Shown: positions 1-5,800 of the stretch, one piece after another
Layout: every line of letters begins with the position of its first letter
Numbering within the stretch: position 1 is the first letter of the stretch
From: Paludibacteraceae bacterium
GTDB lineage: Bacteria; Bacteroidota; Bacteroidia; Bacteroidales; Paludibacteraceae
Direction: 5' to 3'
Assembly: GCA_904502115.1 (NCBI GenBank)
Contig: CAJGDW010000078.1
Coordinates: 1-7,448, forward strand
Length of the DNA: 7,448 bases
The notes under the pieces: model-generated
Databases searched by the model: none
Told to the model about the DNA's origin: nothing
Seen by the model: the letters and a program-made list of their open reading frames with translations, nothing else
Made by a program: the position numbers and the translations under genes

Positions 1-313
1 CAGTAAGTGCACGTAAGTAGTACAATTTAGCACGACGTACGCGACCGATTTTGTTTACTTCAACTTTTTCGATGAATGGAGAGTCGAAGGGGAAAATTCT
101 TTCTACACCGATGTTTTCCGAAATTTTACGAACGGTAAAACGTTTTTTGTTGCCATGACCGGCAATTTTGATAACTACGCCACGGTATTGTTGGATACGT
201 TCTTTGTTACCTTCGATAATTTTGTACGATACAGTAACAGTGTCGCCGCTTTTGAAAGTAGGCATTTCTTTACCGCTGGCAAATGCTGCTTCAGCAATTT
301 TTAATAAATCCAT
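1..313 (-). CDS. rplS: 50S ribosomal protein L19, N-terminal 104 residues (cut by window edge)
   Basis: L19 sits at the interface of the 30S and 50S ribosomal subunits. The reverse strand from the ATG at 311-313 reads MDLLKIAEAAFASGKEMPTF and continues with the family's landmarks: GDTVTV near residue 24, EGNKERIQ near 35, YRGVVIKI near 43, KKRFTVRK near 56, GVERIFPFDSPFIE near 70 and RVRRAKLYYLR near 92. This covers nearly the whole conserved L19 core; only the C-terminus lies beyond base 1. No Shine-Dalgarno sequence precedes the start, as is usual in Bacteroidota. It has its own promoter (394-424) and is not obviously part of the caspase cassette, although I see no terminator after that cassette, so read-through into rplS is possible. 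Confidence 0.96.
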   Translation of the reverse strand, partial: MDLLKIAEAAFASGKEMPTFKSGDTVTVSYKIIEGNKERIQQYRGVVIKIAGHGNKKRFTVRKISENIGVERIFPFDSPFIEKVEVNKIGRVRRAKLYYLRALT

Positions 314-390
314 TGTTCTTTAATATTGGGTTAATACTAACGCAACATAACAAGTCGCTCTATGTCTTGCCAGCGATTGCGCTAAATCGG
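314..390 (-). promoter_or_regulatory. rplS 5' leader, possibly structured
   Basis: The predicted transcript has about 75 untranslated bases before L19. On the minus strand CGCAA and TTGCG can pair and enclose a second pair, ACATA with TATGT; an alternative small hairpin is AGCG-CAAT-CGCT. Leaders of ribosomal protein genes often carry autoregulatory structures, so an L19-binding leader is conceivable. The pairings are short and I do not recognise a known motif, so this is only a note of what the gap holds. Confidence 0.3.
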
Positions 391-393
391 GTG

Positions 394-424
394 CAAAGAT
401 ATAAACCTTTTTTGAAATTACAAA
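394..424 (-). promoter_or_regulatory. Bacteroidota-type promoter of rplS
   Basis: On the minus strand a TTTG (421-424) is followed after exactly 19 bases by TATCTTTG (394-401), matching the Bacteroidota primary sigma consensus (-33 TTTG, -7 TAnnTTTG). Transcription should begin near 386-391, giving a leader of about 75 bases before the rplS ATG. The 16 bases 390-405 are identical to 4646-4661 at the Abi promoter. Confidence 0.85.
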
Positions 425-450
425 ATAATTTAATGGTTAATAGGTTGCTT
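424..450. repeat. Left copy of 27-base direct repeat flanking the caspase cassette
   Basis: Bases 424-442 (AATAATTTAATGGTTAATA) are identical to 3250-3268. After three differing bases, TGCTT at 446-450 matches 3272-3276, giving 24 of 27 identical. This copy lies 10 bases beyond the caspase stop codon and touches the -33 element of the rplS promoter. Both copies have the same orientation and bracket exactly the three-gene cassette. Confidence 0.75.
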
Positions 451-460
451 CAATAAAGAC

Positions 461-1720
461 TTATTTTAGTTTGGCATTTCTCCAAGAATCGCTAAAGTCA
501 GGACTTGTGCTGATGGTAGGTGTTTGTGGTTTGTTGTTAATTAGTAATGATTGTTTTTTTACATTGCTAGTGATATATTCAGCTAATTCTGAGTATGTTA
601 CATTGCCTTTTGTCTCTTGTAATTTTTTTAATAGGTAATAGGTGAATAATCCGTGATTTTGACTTTTGTGTGTCATAGCAGTTTCGTCACTACTGGTGGC
701 AGCGAATACTATACTATTACCCTCTAGGACTTCTTTTTTAGCTTCTCTTGCAATGCCTCTTGCGGCAATTAGCATATCTCCTTCACGTGATGCTCCGGTA
801 AAACAAGCATCCATAAAATAAGTAATACGAGAGGCTTTTGTGTTTGATAATGTAGAATATAATTTTTTCAGAGAATAGCAACTGATGCTATTTTTACCAT
901 CGCTATCTGTAGGTACAAGGTATGCATCACTTGTTTTCTCGTCAGGGATGCCATGTCCACAATAGTAAACAATGGCGTTGTTACCTGCTTGTAAATTAAG
1001 TGCTTCCTCCAACCATGCAATATCACTATTTAATATGCCAAAGGAGGCATTTTGTGAAAGACGAATTTGTTCTGCAGGTATACCTAACGTTTTTATGCAA
1101 TATTGTTTAAATATTTCTCCATCATTGCTAGCATATTTTACGTCATCTAAAAATGTATAATCTTCGTTTGTAATAATTAACGCATAGGTGTTTTTATTTT
1201 TGCTAGTAGAAATGTCAGGAATATTAATGTCTACATCAGATTTAGTAGAACTATTACTTGCTGACACGAATGTTGAATTAGTTGTTGTTTGTTTGTTAAA
1301 ACGGTATTCACCTAAACAAAGTAACTTATTCTTGTATACTTTCTTATCATATTTTTTATGTTTTGATGTTGAGATATTTGATATCTTAAGCGGACTAAAT
1401 GCAGTGCCATTTATAGAAATCCAAGATTTTTCACCTGCATTTAATCTTACTGAGTGATTCTTTTTCAGATTAAAATAGAATTCTCTTATTTCTAATACGT
1501 GCAGACCAGGATCTACTTGTAAATAAATGTAGCCGTTTTGGCTTAAATCTACTGGGATTTTTTCTCCATCTAGTGAAATTTCATAACTGAGTTCTAATAC
1601 TAGGAATTGTTTTGTTTCGTTGGTAATAAATATTTCAGCATAATTTTGCGCATAGATAGCTGAAATGCTACTGAGCATCAATATAAAGAGCGCAATGCTT
1701 CTAGTTGCAATTGTTTTCAT
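461..1720 (-). CDS. Exported caspase-like cysteine protease (peptidase C14)
   Basis: This 419-residue protein starts with a signal peptide (about 1-25, ending IYAQ). Residues 26-115 form a strand-rich region with a PEGA/DUF2846-like stretch (YIYLQVDPGLHVLEI, about 65-79). A Ser/Thr/Asn-rich linker covers about 143-176, and a caspase p20-type domain follows from about 177. The catalytic pair is visible: His256 in YYCGHG and Cys306 in MDACFTG. Downstream, FAATSSDETA (339-348) and HGLFTYYLL (356-364) are typical of prokaryotic caspase homologues. Caspase-fold peptidases cut after basic or acidic residues; the basic stretch RGIAREAKK (321-329) after the Cys could be a maturation site, by inference. 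It is the last gene of a three-gene cassette, 7 bases after the DUF4384 gene. The signal peptide places it in the envelope or outside, unlike most caspase homologues. The substrate is unknown. Confidence 0.88.
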   Translation of the reverse strand: MKTIATRSIALFILMLSSISAIYAQNYAEIFITNETKQFLVLELSYEISLDGEKIPVDLSQNGYIYLQVDPGLHVLEIREFYFNLKKNHSVRLNAGEKSWISINGTAFSPLKISNISTSKHKKYDKKVYKNKLLCLGEYRFNKQTTTNSTFVSASNSSTKSDVDINIPDISTSKNKNTYALIITNEDYTFLDDVKYASNDGEIFKQYCIKTLGIPAEQIRLSQNASFGILNSDIAWLEEALNLQAGNNAIVYYCGHGIPDEKTSDAYLVPTDSDGKNSISCYSLKKLYSTLSNTKASRITYFMDACFTGASREGDMLIAARGIAREAKKEVLEGNSIVFAATSSDETAMTHKSQNHGLFTYYLLKKLQETKGNVTYSELAEYITSNVKKQSLLINNKPQTPTISTSPDFSDSWRNAKLK

Positions 1721-1727
1721 ACTAATT

Positions 1728-2567
1728 TTATTTTCTGATTTCTATATTCTTTTCAATAACTTGCATGTGCTCATCTTTTATTCTGTTTCGACGTAACCAT
1801 TTGGTAAATGCTTCTACAGATAATTCGGGTAAATATTCGCCATTTTCTGTGTTAGGCATTGTAAATTCTTTCTCAGAAAATACGAAAATAATGGTATTGA
1901 ATTCAATATCTCGGTCAGTCACCAGAATGGTTTCTTCCCTATATGGATACAACGGGTCCTTCGTGGAAAGCAAATGATGTGTTTTATTGCGATTTATACT
2001 TCTTGCTTTCCCGTTCTCGGTCTCGTATGGTAGTAAGCATGATACGATGTCTGTATAATCATTGCGTAAGAAGATTGCTAAATAACCATCAATAGGTGAT
2101 CGGAATTGAAGGGCAATACGATTATTGTTATTGAATCGTTCGCTTTCTACCTCGTTGCACAGAATCTTAGTGGTTAGATCAGTTTGAGCACGTGTAATTT
2201 CGCGTGCAGTACCACAAACTTTTGCATGTACAACCAACATGTCTTGTTCGTAGTCAATGTAAATTTCTGGTGAATTTTTATCTCCTAACCATGTACCATT
2301 TACTTCTGTTCCTCCCATAGATAAAAAGTCAGATTGTGTTTCCCCGTCTTTAGTATGTGTGCTACTTAGGTTTGTTTGGGATATTGATGTTCCGAATTCT
2401 TTTGCTATGGCATCTAATCGAGCTCGTTCTGTTGCAATCTTTTTTGCTTCATTAAGTGGCATATTATCAGGAACAGCGTATTTGTATTCTCCACAGAGAT
2501 TTGCTGTTTTTTGCGAAAAACAGCAAATCGAGTGGAGTAATAGGAACAGATATGTAAATTTTTTCAT
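1728..2567 (-). CDS. Exported DUF4384-domain protein
   Basis: This is a 279-residue secreted protein. The signal peptide is about residues 1-19 (cleavage near CFSQ-K); the two cysteines at 15-16 do not form a proper lipobox. An N-terminal module (about 25-125) contains an alanine-rich helix (AKKIATERARLDAIAKEFGT, 41-60) and a strand ending VCGTAREI. It resembles the FlgT-N/LPP20-like folds found with DUF4384. The C-terminal part (about 145-235) carries the DUF4384 pattern: LQFRSPIDGYLAIFLRND (153-170), then CLLPYE (177-182) and a late FVFSEKEF strand. The biochemical role of DUF4384 is not established. It commonly occurs with caspase-like proteases in Bacteroidota, which fits the caspase gene 7 bases downstream. 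The LPP20-like gene ends 3 bases upstream, so translation of the three is probably coupled. Confidence 0.82.
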   Translation of the reverse strand: MKKFTYLFLLLHSICCFSQKTANLCGEYKYAVPDNMPLNEAKKIATERARLDAIAKEFGTSISQTNLSSTHTKDGETQSDFLSMGGTEVNGTWLGDKNSPEIYIDYEQDMLVVHAKVCGTAREITRAQTDLTTKILCNEVESERFNNNNRIALQFRSPIDGYLAIFLRNDYTDIVSCLLPYETENGKARSINRNKTHHLLSTKDPLYPYREETILVTDRDIEFNTIIFVFSEKEFTMPNTENGEYLPELSVEAFTKWLRRNRIKDEHMQVIEKNIEIRK

Positions 2568-2570
2568 GAA

Positions 2571-3245
2571 TTAAAATCCTAACATTTGATCTAATTGTTC
2601 TACAAGTTTGTCTCCTTTCTGTTCAAGGTCTTCTTTTATAGCTTTTTTTGCAGCTGCTTTTGCCATAGTAGCATTGTATAGAATAACAATACGAACCTCC
2701 TTGTTTTTGTTGTTTAATTCTCGATAGACTTCTAATCCGACTATGGTTTGTCCGATGCTTTGTGCGATTATATTTTTAGCTCCCATTACTGATTCTGTAG
2801 TAGAGACAGCCTCATTAGCTTCTAGTTGTTTGTTGGCGACTTTTGATTCTACGAGCGCAGCAACTTCTGTTGATATATTGCCAGCTAGTTCAATTTTTGC
2901 AAGATTTACTGCCTGCATTTTGGCTGCATCATAATTGCCTCCAACTGATTGTGCTTCGCCTTTAATGAATTTTGGGAAGAAATTTTCATCTACCTCGTAT
3001 TGCATGGCATATAGTCTGTCCAATTGTTTTTCAAGAGGTAGACTGCCTGCAGGAACTTTCCAACCTTCCTTTTTAAGAATTTTGGCTTGTTTTCGTGCAT
3101 CCTTTGAGGCTTTTTGGTCGCGTTGCTCTTTGTTGTATTTATCCAGAGCCTTGCGTTCTTTGATAAATTCTTTGTAGTCGGATTGCGCAAAAATGCTAGC
3201 GCTGACCATAAGTAAACTTGCAGTAAAAAGTAGTAATCTTTTCAT
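2571..3245 (-). CDS. Exported LPP20/FlgT-like hypothetical protein
   Basis: This is the first gene of the cassette, 224 residues. A clear signal peptide (1-20, ending SIFA-Q) is followed by a highly charged Lys/Glu/Arg-rich helical segment (24-62). A module at about 96-195 starts GEAQSVGGNYDAAKMQAV, runs through an alanine-rich helix (AKIELAGNISTEV, 116-128) and ends in strands (EVRIVILYN, 183-191). A charged helical tail (194-222) closes the protein. The alanine-rich helix followed by a strand pair resembles the LPP20/FlgT-N type fold and parallels the N-terminal module of the DUF4384 protein next to it. I do not recognise a precise family and propose no enzymatic role; an envelope scaffold or binding role is inference. 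The start is supported by the signal peptide. The 27-base repeat lies just 5 bases upstream of it. Confidence 0.75.
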   Translation of the reverse strand: MKRLLLFTASLLMVSASIFAQSDYKEFIKERKALDKYNKEQRDQKASKDARKQAKILKKEGWKVPAGSLPLEKQLDRLYAMQYEVDENFFPKFIKGEAQSVGGNYDAAKMQAVNLAKIELAGNISTEVAALVESKVANKQLEANEAVSTTESVMGAKNIIAQSIGQTIVGLEVYRELNNKNKEVRIVILYNATMAKAAAKKAIKEDLEQKGDKLVEQLDQMLGF

Positions 3246-3249
3246 AATG

Positions 3250-3276
3250 AATAATTTAATGGTTAATAATATGCTT
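3250..3276. repeat. Right copy of 27-base direct repeat flanking the caspase cassette
   Basis: Partner of 424-450, in the same orientation, with 24 of 27 bases identical including a perfect 19-base block (3250-3268). It forms most of the short leader in front of the LPP20-like gene and lies 12 bases beyond the T-tract of the RNA terminator. Confidence 0.75.
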
Positions 3277-3279
3277 AAA

Positions 3280-3287
3280 AAAATGTA
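3280..3287 (-). promoter_or_regulatory. Possible weak promoter of the caspase cassette
   Basis: The minus strand reads TACATTTT, one base from the -7 consensus TAnnTTTG, about 35 bases before the ATG of the LPP20-like gene. The only TTG upstream (3304-3306) has a 16-base spacer rather than 19 and lies inside the terminator hairpin. The cassette may use this site or depend on read-through past the terminator. The T-rich context makes a chance match likely. Confidence 0.25.
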
Positions 3288-3288
3288 T

Positions 3289-3322
3289 AAAAAAAGCGTG
3301 GATCAACTGTTGTTGTTCCACG
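3289..3322 (-). terminator. Intrinsic terminator of the structured RNA
   Basis: On the minus strand CGTGGAACAAC (3322-3312) pairs with GTTGATCCACG (3307-3297) around the loop AACA: ten base pairs and one A·A mismatch. C3296 and seven T follow (3295-3289). Stem plus T-tract is a textbook Rho-independent terminator. It ends the noncoding RNA and separates it from the caspase cassette. Confidence 0.85.
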
Positions 3323-3522
3323 ACTTGAGGCTCTCGCATGCCCAAACAAGAGAACGAACAACGAGAAGCCCACGCCGAATATAAGCATATAACACAACAT
3401 AATTAGATGTAAGTATACAATACACCCAACCATGTATGTGCATCAAGTACTCATACACGAATGAACATCTATCGTTGCTTAGCTCAGCTTGTTTGTGAAA
3501 TTTGCGAGATTTCAAGTCGTCT
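3289..3522 (-). ncRNA. Structured noncoding RNA, 6S RNA-like
   Basis: No convincing gene lies here, but the minus strand folds into one long rod. ACGACTTGA (3520-3512) pairs with TCAAGTCGT (3328-3320); TCTCGC (3509-3504) pairs with GCGAGA (3337-3332); CAAACAAG (3495-3488) pairs with CTTGTTTG (3350-3343). A bubble follows (3487-3478 against 3358-3351). Beyond it CAACGA (3477-3472) pairs with TCGTTG (3364-3359), and CGTGTATGAG (3459-3450) pairs with CTTATATTCG (3385-3376, nine pairs with two wobbles). The rod spans about 201 bases and is followed directly by an intrinsic terminator. 6S RNA, which binds the housekeeping RNA polymerase as a promoter mimic, is a rod of this length with an open central bubble. 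CTGAGC on the 5' side of the bubble also recalls E. coli 6S. I see no SRP, tmRNA or RNase P signatures. An RNA partner of the adjacent Abi gene is the main alternative. Being a real structured RNA is more certain than the 6S name. Confidence 0.6.
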
Positions 3523-3525
3523 GAA

Positions 3526-3601
3526 CAAAGCGTCAATAAACGCCTATTATATGTTTATTGCTCAAATTAAGCCGCTGCTTTTGAGTAACGTTACAAATGT
3601 A
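3526..3601 (-). promoter_or_regulatory. Upstream region of the structured RNA: candidate -7 elements and two hairpins
   Basis: The full -7 match nearest the RNA is TACATTTG (3594-3601), with a TTTG at 3624-3627 but a 22-base spacer instead of 19. Starting there would give a ~300-base precursor. A nearer TTTG (3526-3529, in ACGCTTTG) would place the start near 3520-3522, exactly at the rod, but lacks the TA. Between them lie an 8-base inverted repeat (CAATAAAC 3560-3553 with GTTTATTG 3541-3534, 11-base loop) and a hairpin CTCAAA (3585-3580) with TTTGAG (3566-3561), extended by AGC/GCT. Whether these are leader structures, processing sites or protein sites cannot be told from sequence. Confidence 0.35.
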
Positions 3602-3649
3602 AATATAATTTTAGTATATTGAGCAAAAAGAAACTATTTTTTTGCAGAG

Positions 3650-4570
3650 TTATTTGTTGTTTAATTGAATATTTGTAGACCAAAATATTTCGTTTTTCCA
3701 ACTGAACGGAAATCCCATGGCGTGTAGGTTTATATTTGGGTATTTTACGAATAATTTGTATAGTTGTGAACGTAAATCATGATTGGGTTCTATCGTATCT
3801 AATAAATAAATGATACAGCAAAGGATGTTATATAGTTTGTAGTTTAGATGGTTGTGTTGCTGTATCCATAGACCGCGTAATTTTAGTGTTTGTACTTGCG
3901 GAGACAAGGAAAAACGTCTATTCCAGGTGCGTGCATGATGTGCGATGCAATTTCTTAATAGAACAATGCTTTTAATCCAACTTTCTAATATGCTATGTTG
4001 AGGAAGATTAAATTCTCTTGCAATGATTTTTTTTATCTTATTATCGCTCAGATTTGTATATAGTTTGGATAGAGTACCAAAGGAAGTTACTTCTAGTGTT
4101 TTCCATGTGGGTGGGATGCATGGGTGGTTGTAGTTTGTAAAGTAATCTTGAATAAAATCTTCTTTAGAACGTTTTACTTCTCGAATTATGGTTTGTAGGT
4201 TGTCGGTAAATAGATTTAGATCTTTACAGAGGGTACTATCTAATAACCAAAAACTACCGTGCTTTAATGATATATGATGGATGATTTTAGAACGAAAGGC
4301 AATCTCGATGGATTGAATGGCATAGAAAAGTAATTGGCGAAGTTCTTTGTCAAAATTGTATAGGTATAATGCATCTTCAAAAAATGTATTGCTTTTATAG
4401 GTGTGTGATTGATGGTTAGATTCAAAGTATCTTAAATAAGATGCAATGCGAAAGTAACTGACGCATTTTAATGTGCTTGATGCAGCTTGTTCGTTGTGGA
4501 ATTTAATCCCTCTGTTTTTTAGTTGAAGGATAATTTGCTGATAATCCAATGCAGGTTTGTTGTAAATCAT
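3650..4570 (-). CDS. Abi_2 family (AbiD/AbiF-like) HEPN protein, predicted abortive-infection ribonuclease
   Basis: This 306-residue protein has the Abi_2 layout: KPALDYQQ at the start, an SYFRIASYLRYFE block (38-50), and LYLYNFDKELRQLLFYAIQSIEIAFRS (68-94), the DxxLR-type helix typical of the family. PPTWKTLEVTSFGTLSKLY follows at 153-171, then the HEPN catalytic motif LLRNCIAHHARTWNRR (204-219). Arg206 and His211 form the Rx4H pair of HEPN ribonucleases. Family members give phage resistance by abortive infection, probably by cutting RNA in infected cells. There is no signal peptide, so it is cytoplasmic. I chose the ATG at 4570. A TTG four codons upstream (4582) would add only MPHL, and MIYNKPALDY aligns better with typical family starts. 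It has its own promoter (4650-4680), and the structured RNA lies downstream on the same strand. No dedicated antitoxin gene is visible beside it. Confidence 0.88.
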   Translation of the reverse strand: MIYNKPALDYQQIILQLKNRGIKFHNEQAASSTLKCVSYFRIASYLRYFESNHQSHTYKSNTFFEDALYLYNFDKELRQLLFYAIQSIEIAFRSKIIHHISLKHGSFWLLDSTLCKDLNLFTDNLQTIIREVKRSKEDFIQDYFTNYNHPCIPPTWKTLEVTSFGTLSKLYTNLSDNKIKKIIAREFNLPQHSILESWIKSIVLLRNCIAHHARTWNRRFSLSPQVQTLKLRGLWIQQHNHLNYKLYNILCCIIYLLDTIEPNHDLRSQLYKLFVKYPNINLHAMGFPFSWKNEIFWSTNIQLNNK

Positions 4571-4649
4571 GAGATGGGGCAAGTTTATTAAAAACGAAGT
4601 TCCGCCCTGGTTCGCTGTTCTATGGGAAGCGTGGCGGAATCTGTTGGTG

Positions 4650-4680
4650 CAAAGATATAAATTTATTTTAAAGCAGCAAA
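4650..4680 (-). promoter_or_regulatory. Bacteroidota-type promoter of the Abi gene
   Basis: On the minus strand TTTG (4677-4680), a 19-base spacer and TATCTTTG (4650-4657) match the consensus perfectly. Transcription would start near 4642-4647, about 75 bases before the ATG at 4570. The 16 bases 4646-4661 are identical to those at the rplS promoter, which suggests high constitutive strength. Confidence 0.85.
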
Positions 4681-4700
4681 ATAAATTTGTCGTTTGTTAC

Positions 4701-4743
4701 TAGCGACAATCAACAAGCGACTATTAACGATCAACTAGCGACA
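4701..4743. repeat. Short degenerate tandem repeat at the 3' end of the phosphatase gene
   Basis: On the minus strand GTCGCTAGTTGATCG is followed, after TTAATA, by GTCGCTTGTTGATTG (13 of 15 identical) and then by the start of a third copy, GTCGCTAGT. The first copy encodes the last residues of alkaline phosphatase (SLVDR, stop) and the rest is intergenic. No stable hairpin with a T-tract is formed. Confidence 0.55.
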
Positions 4744-5800
4744 GTAATAGGGCTTTAAAGTCGGTGTTTTCGTGGATGCCGGTTAGTTTGTCGGCGCCGG
4801 TGCCGTATGCAAAGAAAGGTACCATTACACCGCTATGGCTGCCGGTAGAGAAGGTTGGGGTTAACTCTTCGTTAGGAAGGCTTAAACCGCCGGTTTCGTG
4901 GTCGGCAGTGATGAATACAAGGGTGCCTGGATGCTTGTCGGCATAGTCCATGCAAACACCAATAACGCGGTTAATGTCTTTCATTTCAGCGCGCATGCGT
5001 TCGCCTTCGTTGCCATGGCCAGCCCAGTCAATTTGCGAGCCTTCAATGAACAAGAAGAAACCTTTTTCGTTTTTCTCTAGCAGGCGTAGGGTTTGTAGTA
5101 CGCCTTGTGCAATGGTATCGCCACGGAAGGGGGCAGTGGGCATGTCTTCTTCTGCCAAGATGCAAGCTACTTTGCCTTTGGCAATGTTGGCCATGCTGTC
5201 AAGGCTGTAGGTAACTTGGTAACCTGCTTTTTGAAGCGAATCGGTAGAAATGAGTTTGTTGCCACCGGCTACAAATACGTCAGGACCGTTTTTATAAAGA
5301 TCTTGCAAAATTTCTGCATCCATGCCGCGGTTTACTTGATGGGCGTAGAAGGCCGCTGGTGTCGCATGGGTAATGCGACAACTGGCTACCTCGCCAGTTG
5401 CCAAACCGCTTTGGCTTAGTTCGTACATAATGGAGTTAACGGGCACGCTGTCGGCATTCATGCCCAAAACACCGTTGTTGGTTTTAACGCCGCAAGCCAA
5501 AGCGGTTCCACCAGCGGCCGAGTCGGTAACGCGGTGGCTGGCCGAGTAGGTTTTAGAAAAACCAATGCTGTGGCTACGTTCAAAGTTATTGGCGCTATCG
5601 CCCACTAAATTGATTTGGTTTGGGCCCATGCCATCGCCTATAATAAAGATGATGTTTTTGACTTTGCCTACTTGCTCTACGTTGGTTTGAGTAGCTTCTG
5701 ATGTTGAATCGGACGAAGCATATTTTTCTCTAAACGTACTAAACAGCAGCAATAGCATGCCAATGGAAAGCATTGCGTATGCAAATTTTTGTTTATTCAT
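4724..5800 (-). CDS. Alkaline phosphatase (PhoA family)
   Basis: This protein hydrolyses phosphate monoesters with two zinc ions and one magnesium ion. All key motifs are present in its 358 residues: IGDGMG with metal ligand Asp56; VTDSAAGGTA with nucleophile Ser94; ITHATPAAFYAHQVNR with Thr147 and phosphate-binding Arg158; FIEGSQIDWAGHGN with Glu253, Asp258 and His262; TADHETGG with Asp300 and His301; and GSHSG with His322. Compared with the E. coli enzyme, Asp153 is replaced by His145 and Lys328 by Trp259, combinations known from other bacterial alkaline phosphatases. An N-terminal hydrophobic segment (about 6-20) acts as an uncleaved anchor or export signal, so the enzyme is periplasmic. 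It is compact relative to the ~450-residue E. coli protein, lacking much of the crown insertions. Its start overlaps the end of the MerR gene by 8 bases, indicating translational coupling. No Pho-box can be recognised. Confidence 0.93.
   Translation of the reverse strand: MNKQKFAYAMLSIGMLLLLFSTFREKYASSDSTSEATQTNVEQVGKVKNIIFIIGDGMGPNQINLVGDSANNFERSHSIGFSKTYSASHRVTDSAAGGTALACGVKTNNGVLGMNADSVPVNSIMYELSQSGLATGEVASCRITHATPAAFYAHQVNRGMDAEILQDLYKNGPDVFVAGGNKLISTDSLQKAGYQVTYSLDSMANIAKGKVACILAEEDMPTAPFRGDTIAQGVLQTLRLLEKNEKGFFLFIEGSQIDWAGHGNEGERMRAEMKDINRVIGVCMDYADKHPGTLVFITADHETGGLSLPNEELTPTFSTGSHSGVMVPFFAYGTGADKLTGIHENTDFKALLLSLVDR

Noticed and set aside
3303..3536. Minus-strand open frame of 77 codons across the structured RNA
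   Set aside because: It covers the arms and terminator of the RNA, has no recognisable domain or signal, and its composition is explained by the RNA helices.
3546..3551. TATAAT on the minus strand upstream of the structured RNA
   Set aside because: Bacteroidota primary sigma factors use TAnnTTTG rather than TATAAT, no -35 partner is visible, and it lies in the loop of an inverted repeat.
3623..3645. GCAAAAA/TTTTTGC hairpin after the Abi stop as a terminator
   Set aside because: The stem is almost all A-T with no GC core and no proper T-tract after it, so termination there is unlikely to be efficient.
4571..4582. TTG start extending the Abi protein by MPHL
   Set aside because: The ATG four codons later gives a normal Abi_2 N-terminus and is the commoner start codon.
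4764..5419. Several plus-strand open frames opposite the alkaline phosphatase gene
   Set aside because: They are shadow frames of a strongly supported gene with all catalytic motifs; none has a recognisable domain.
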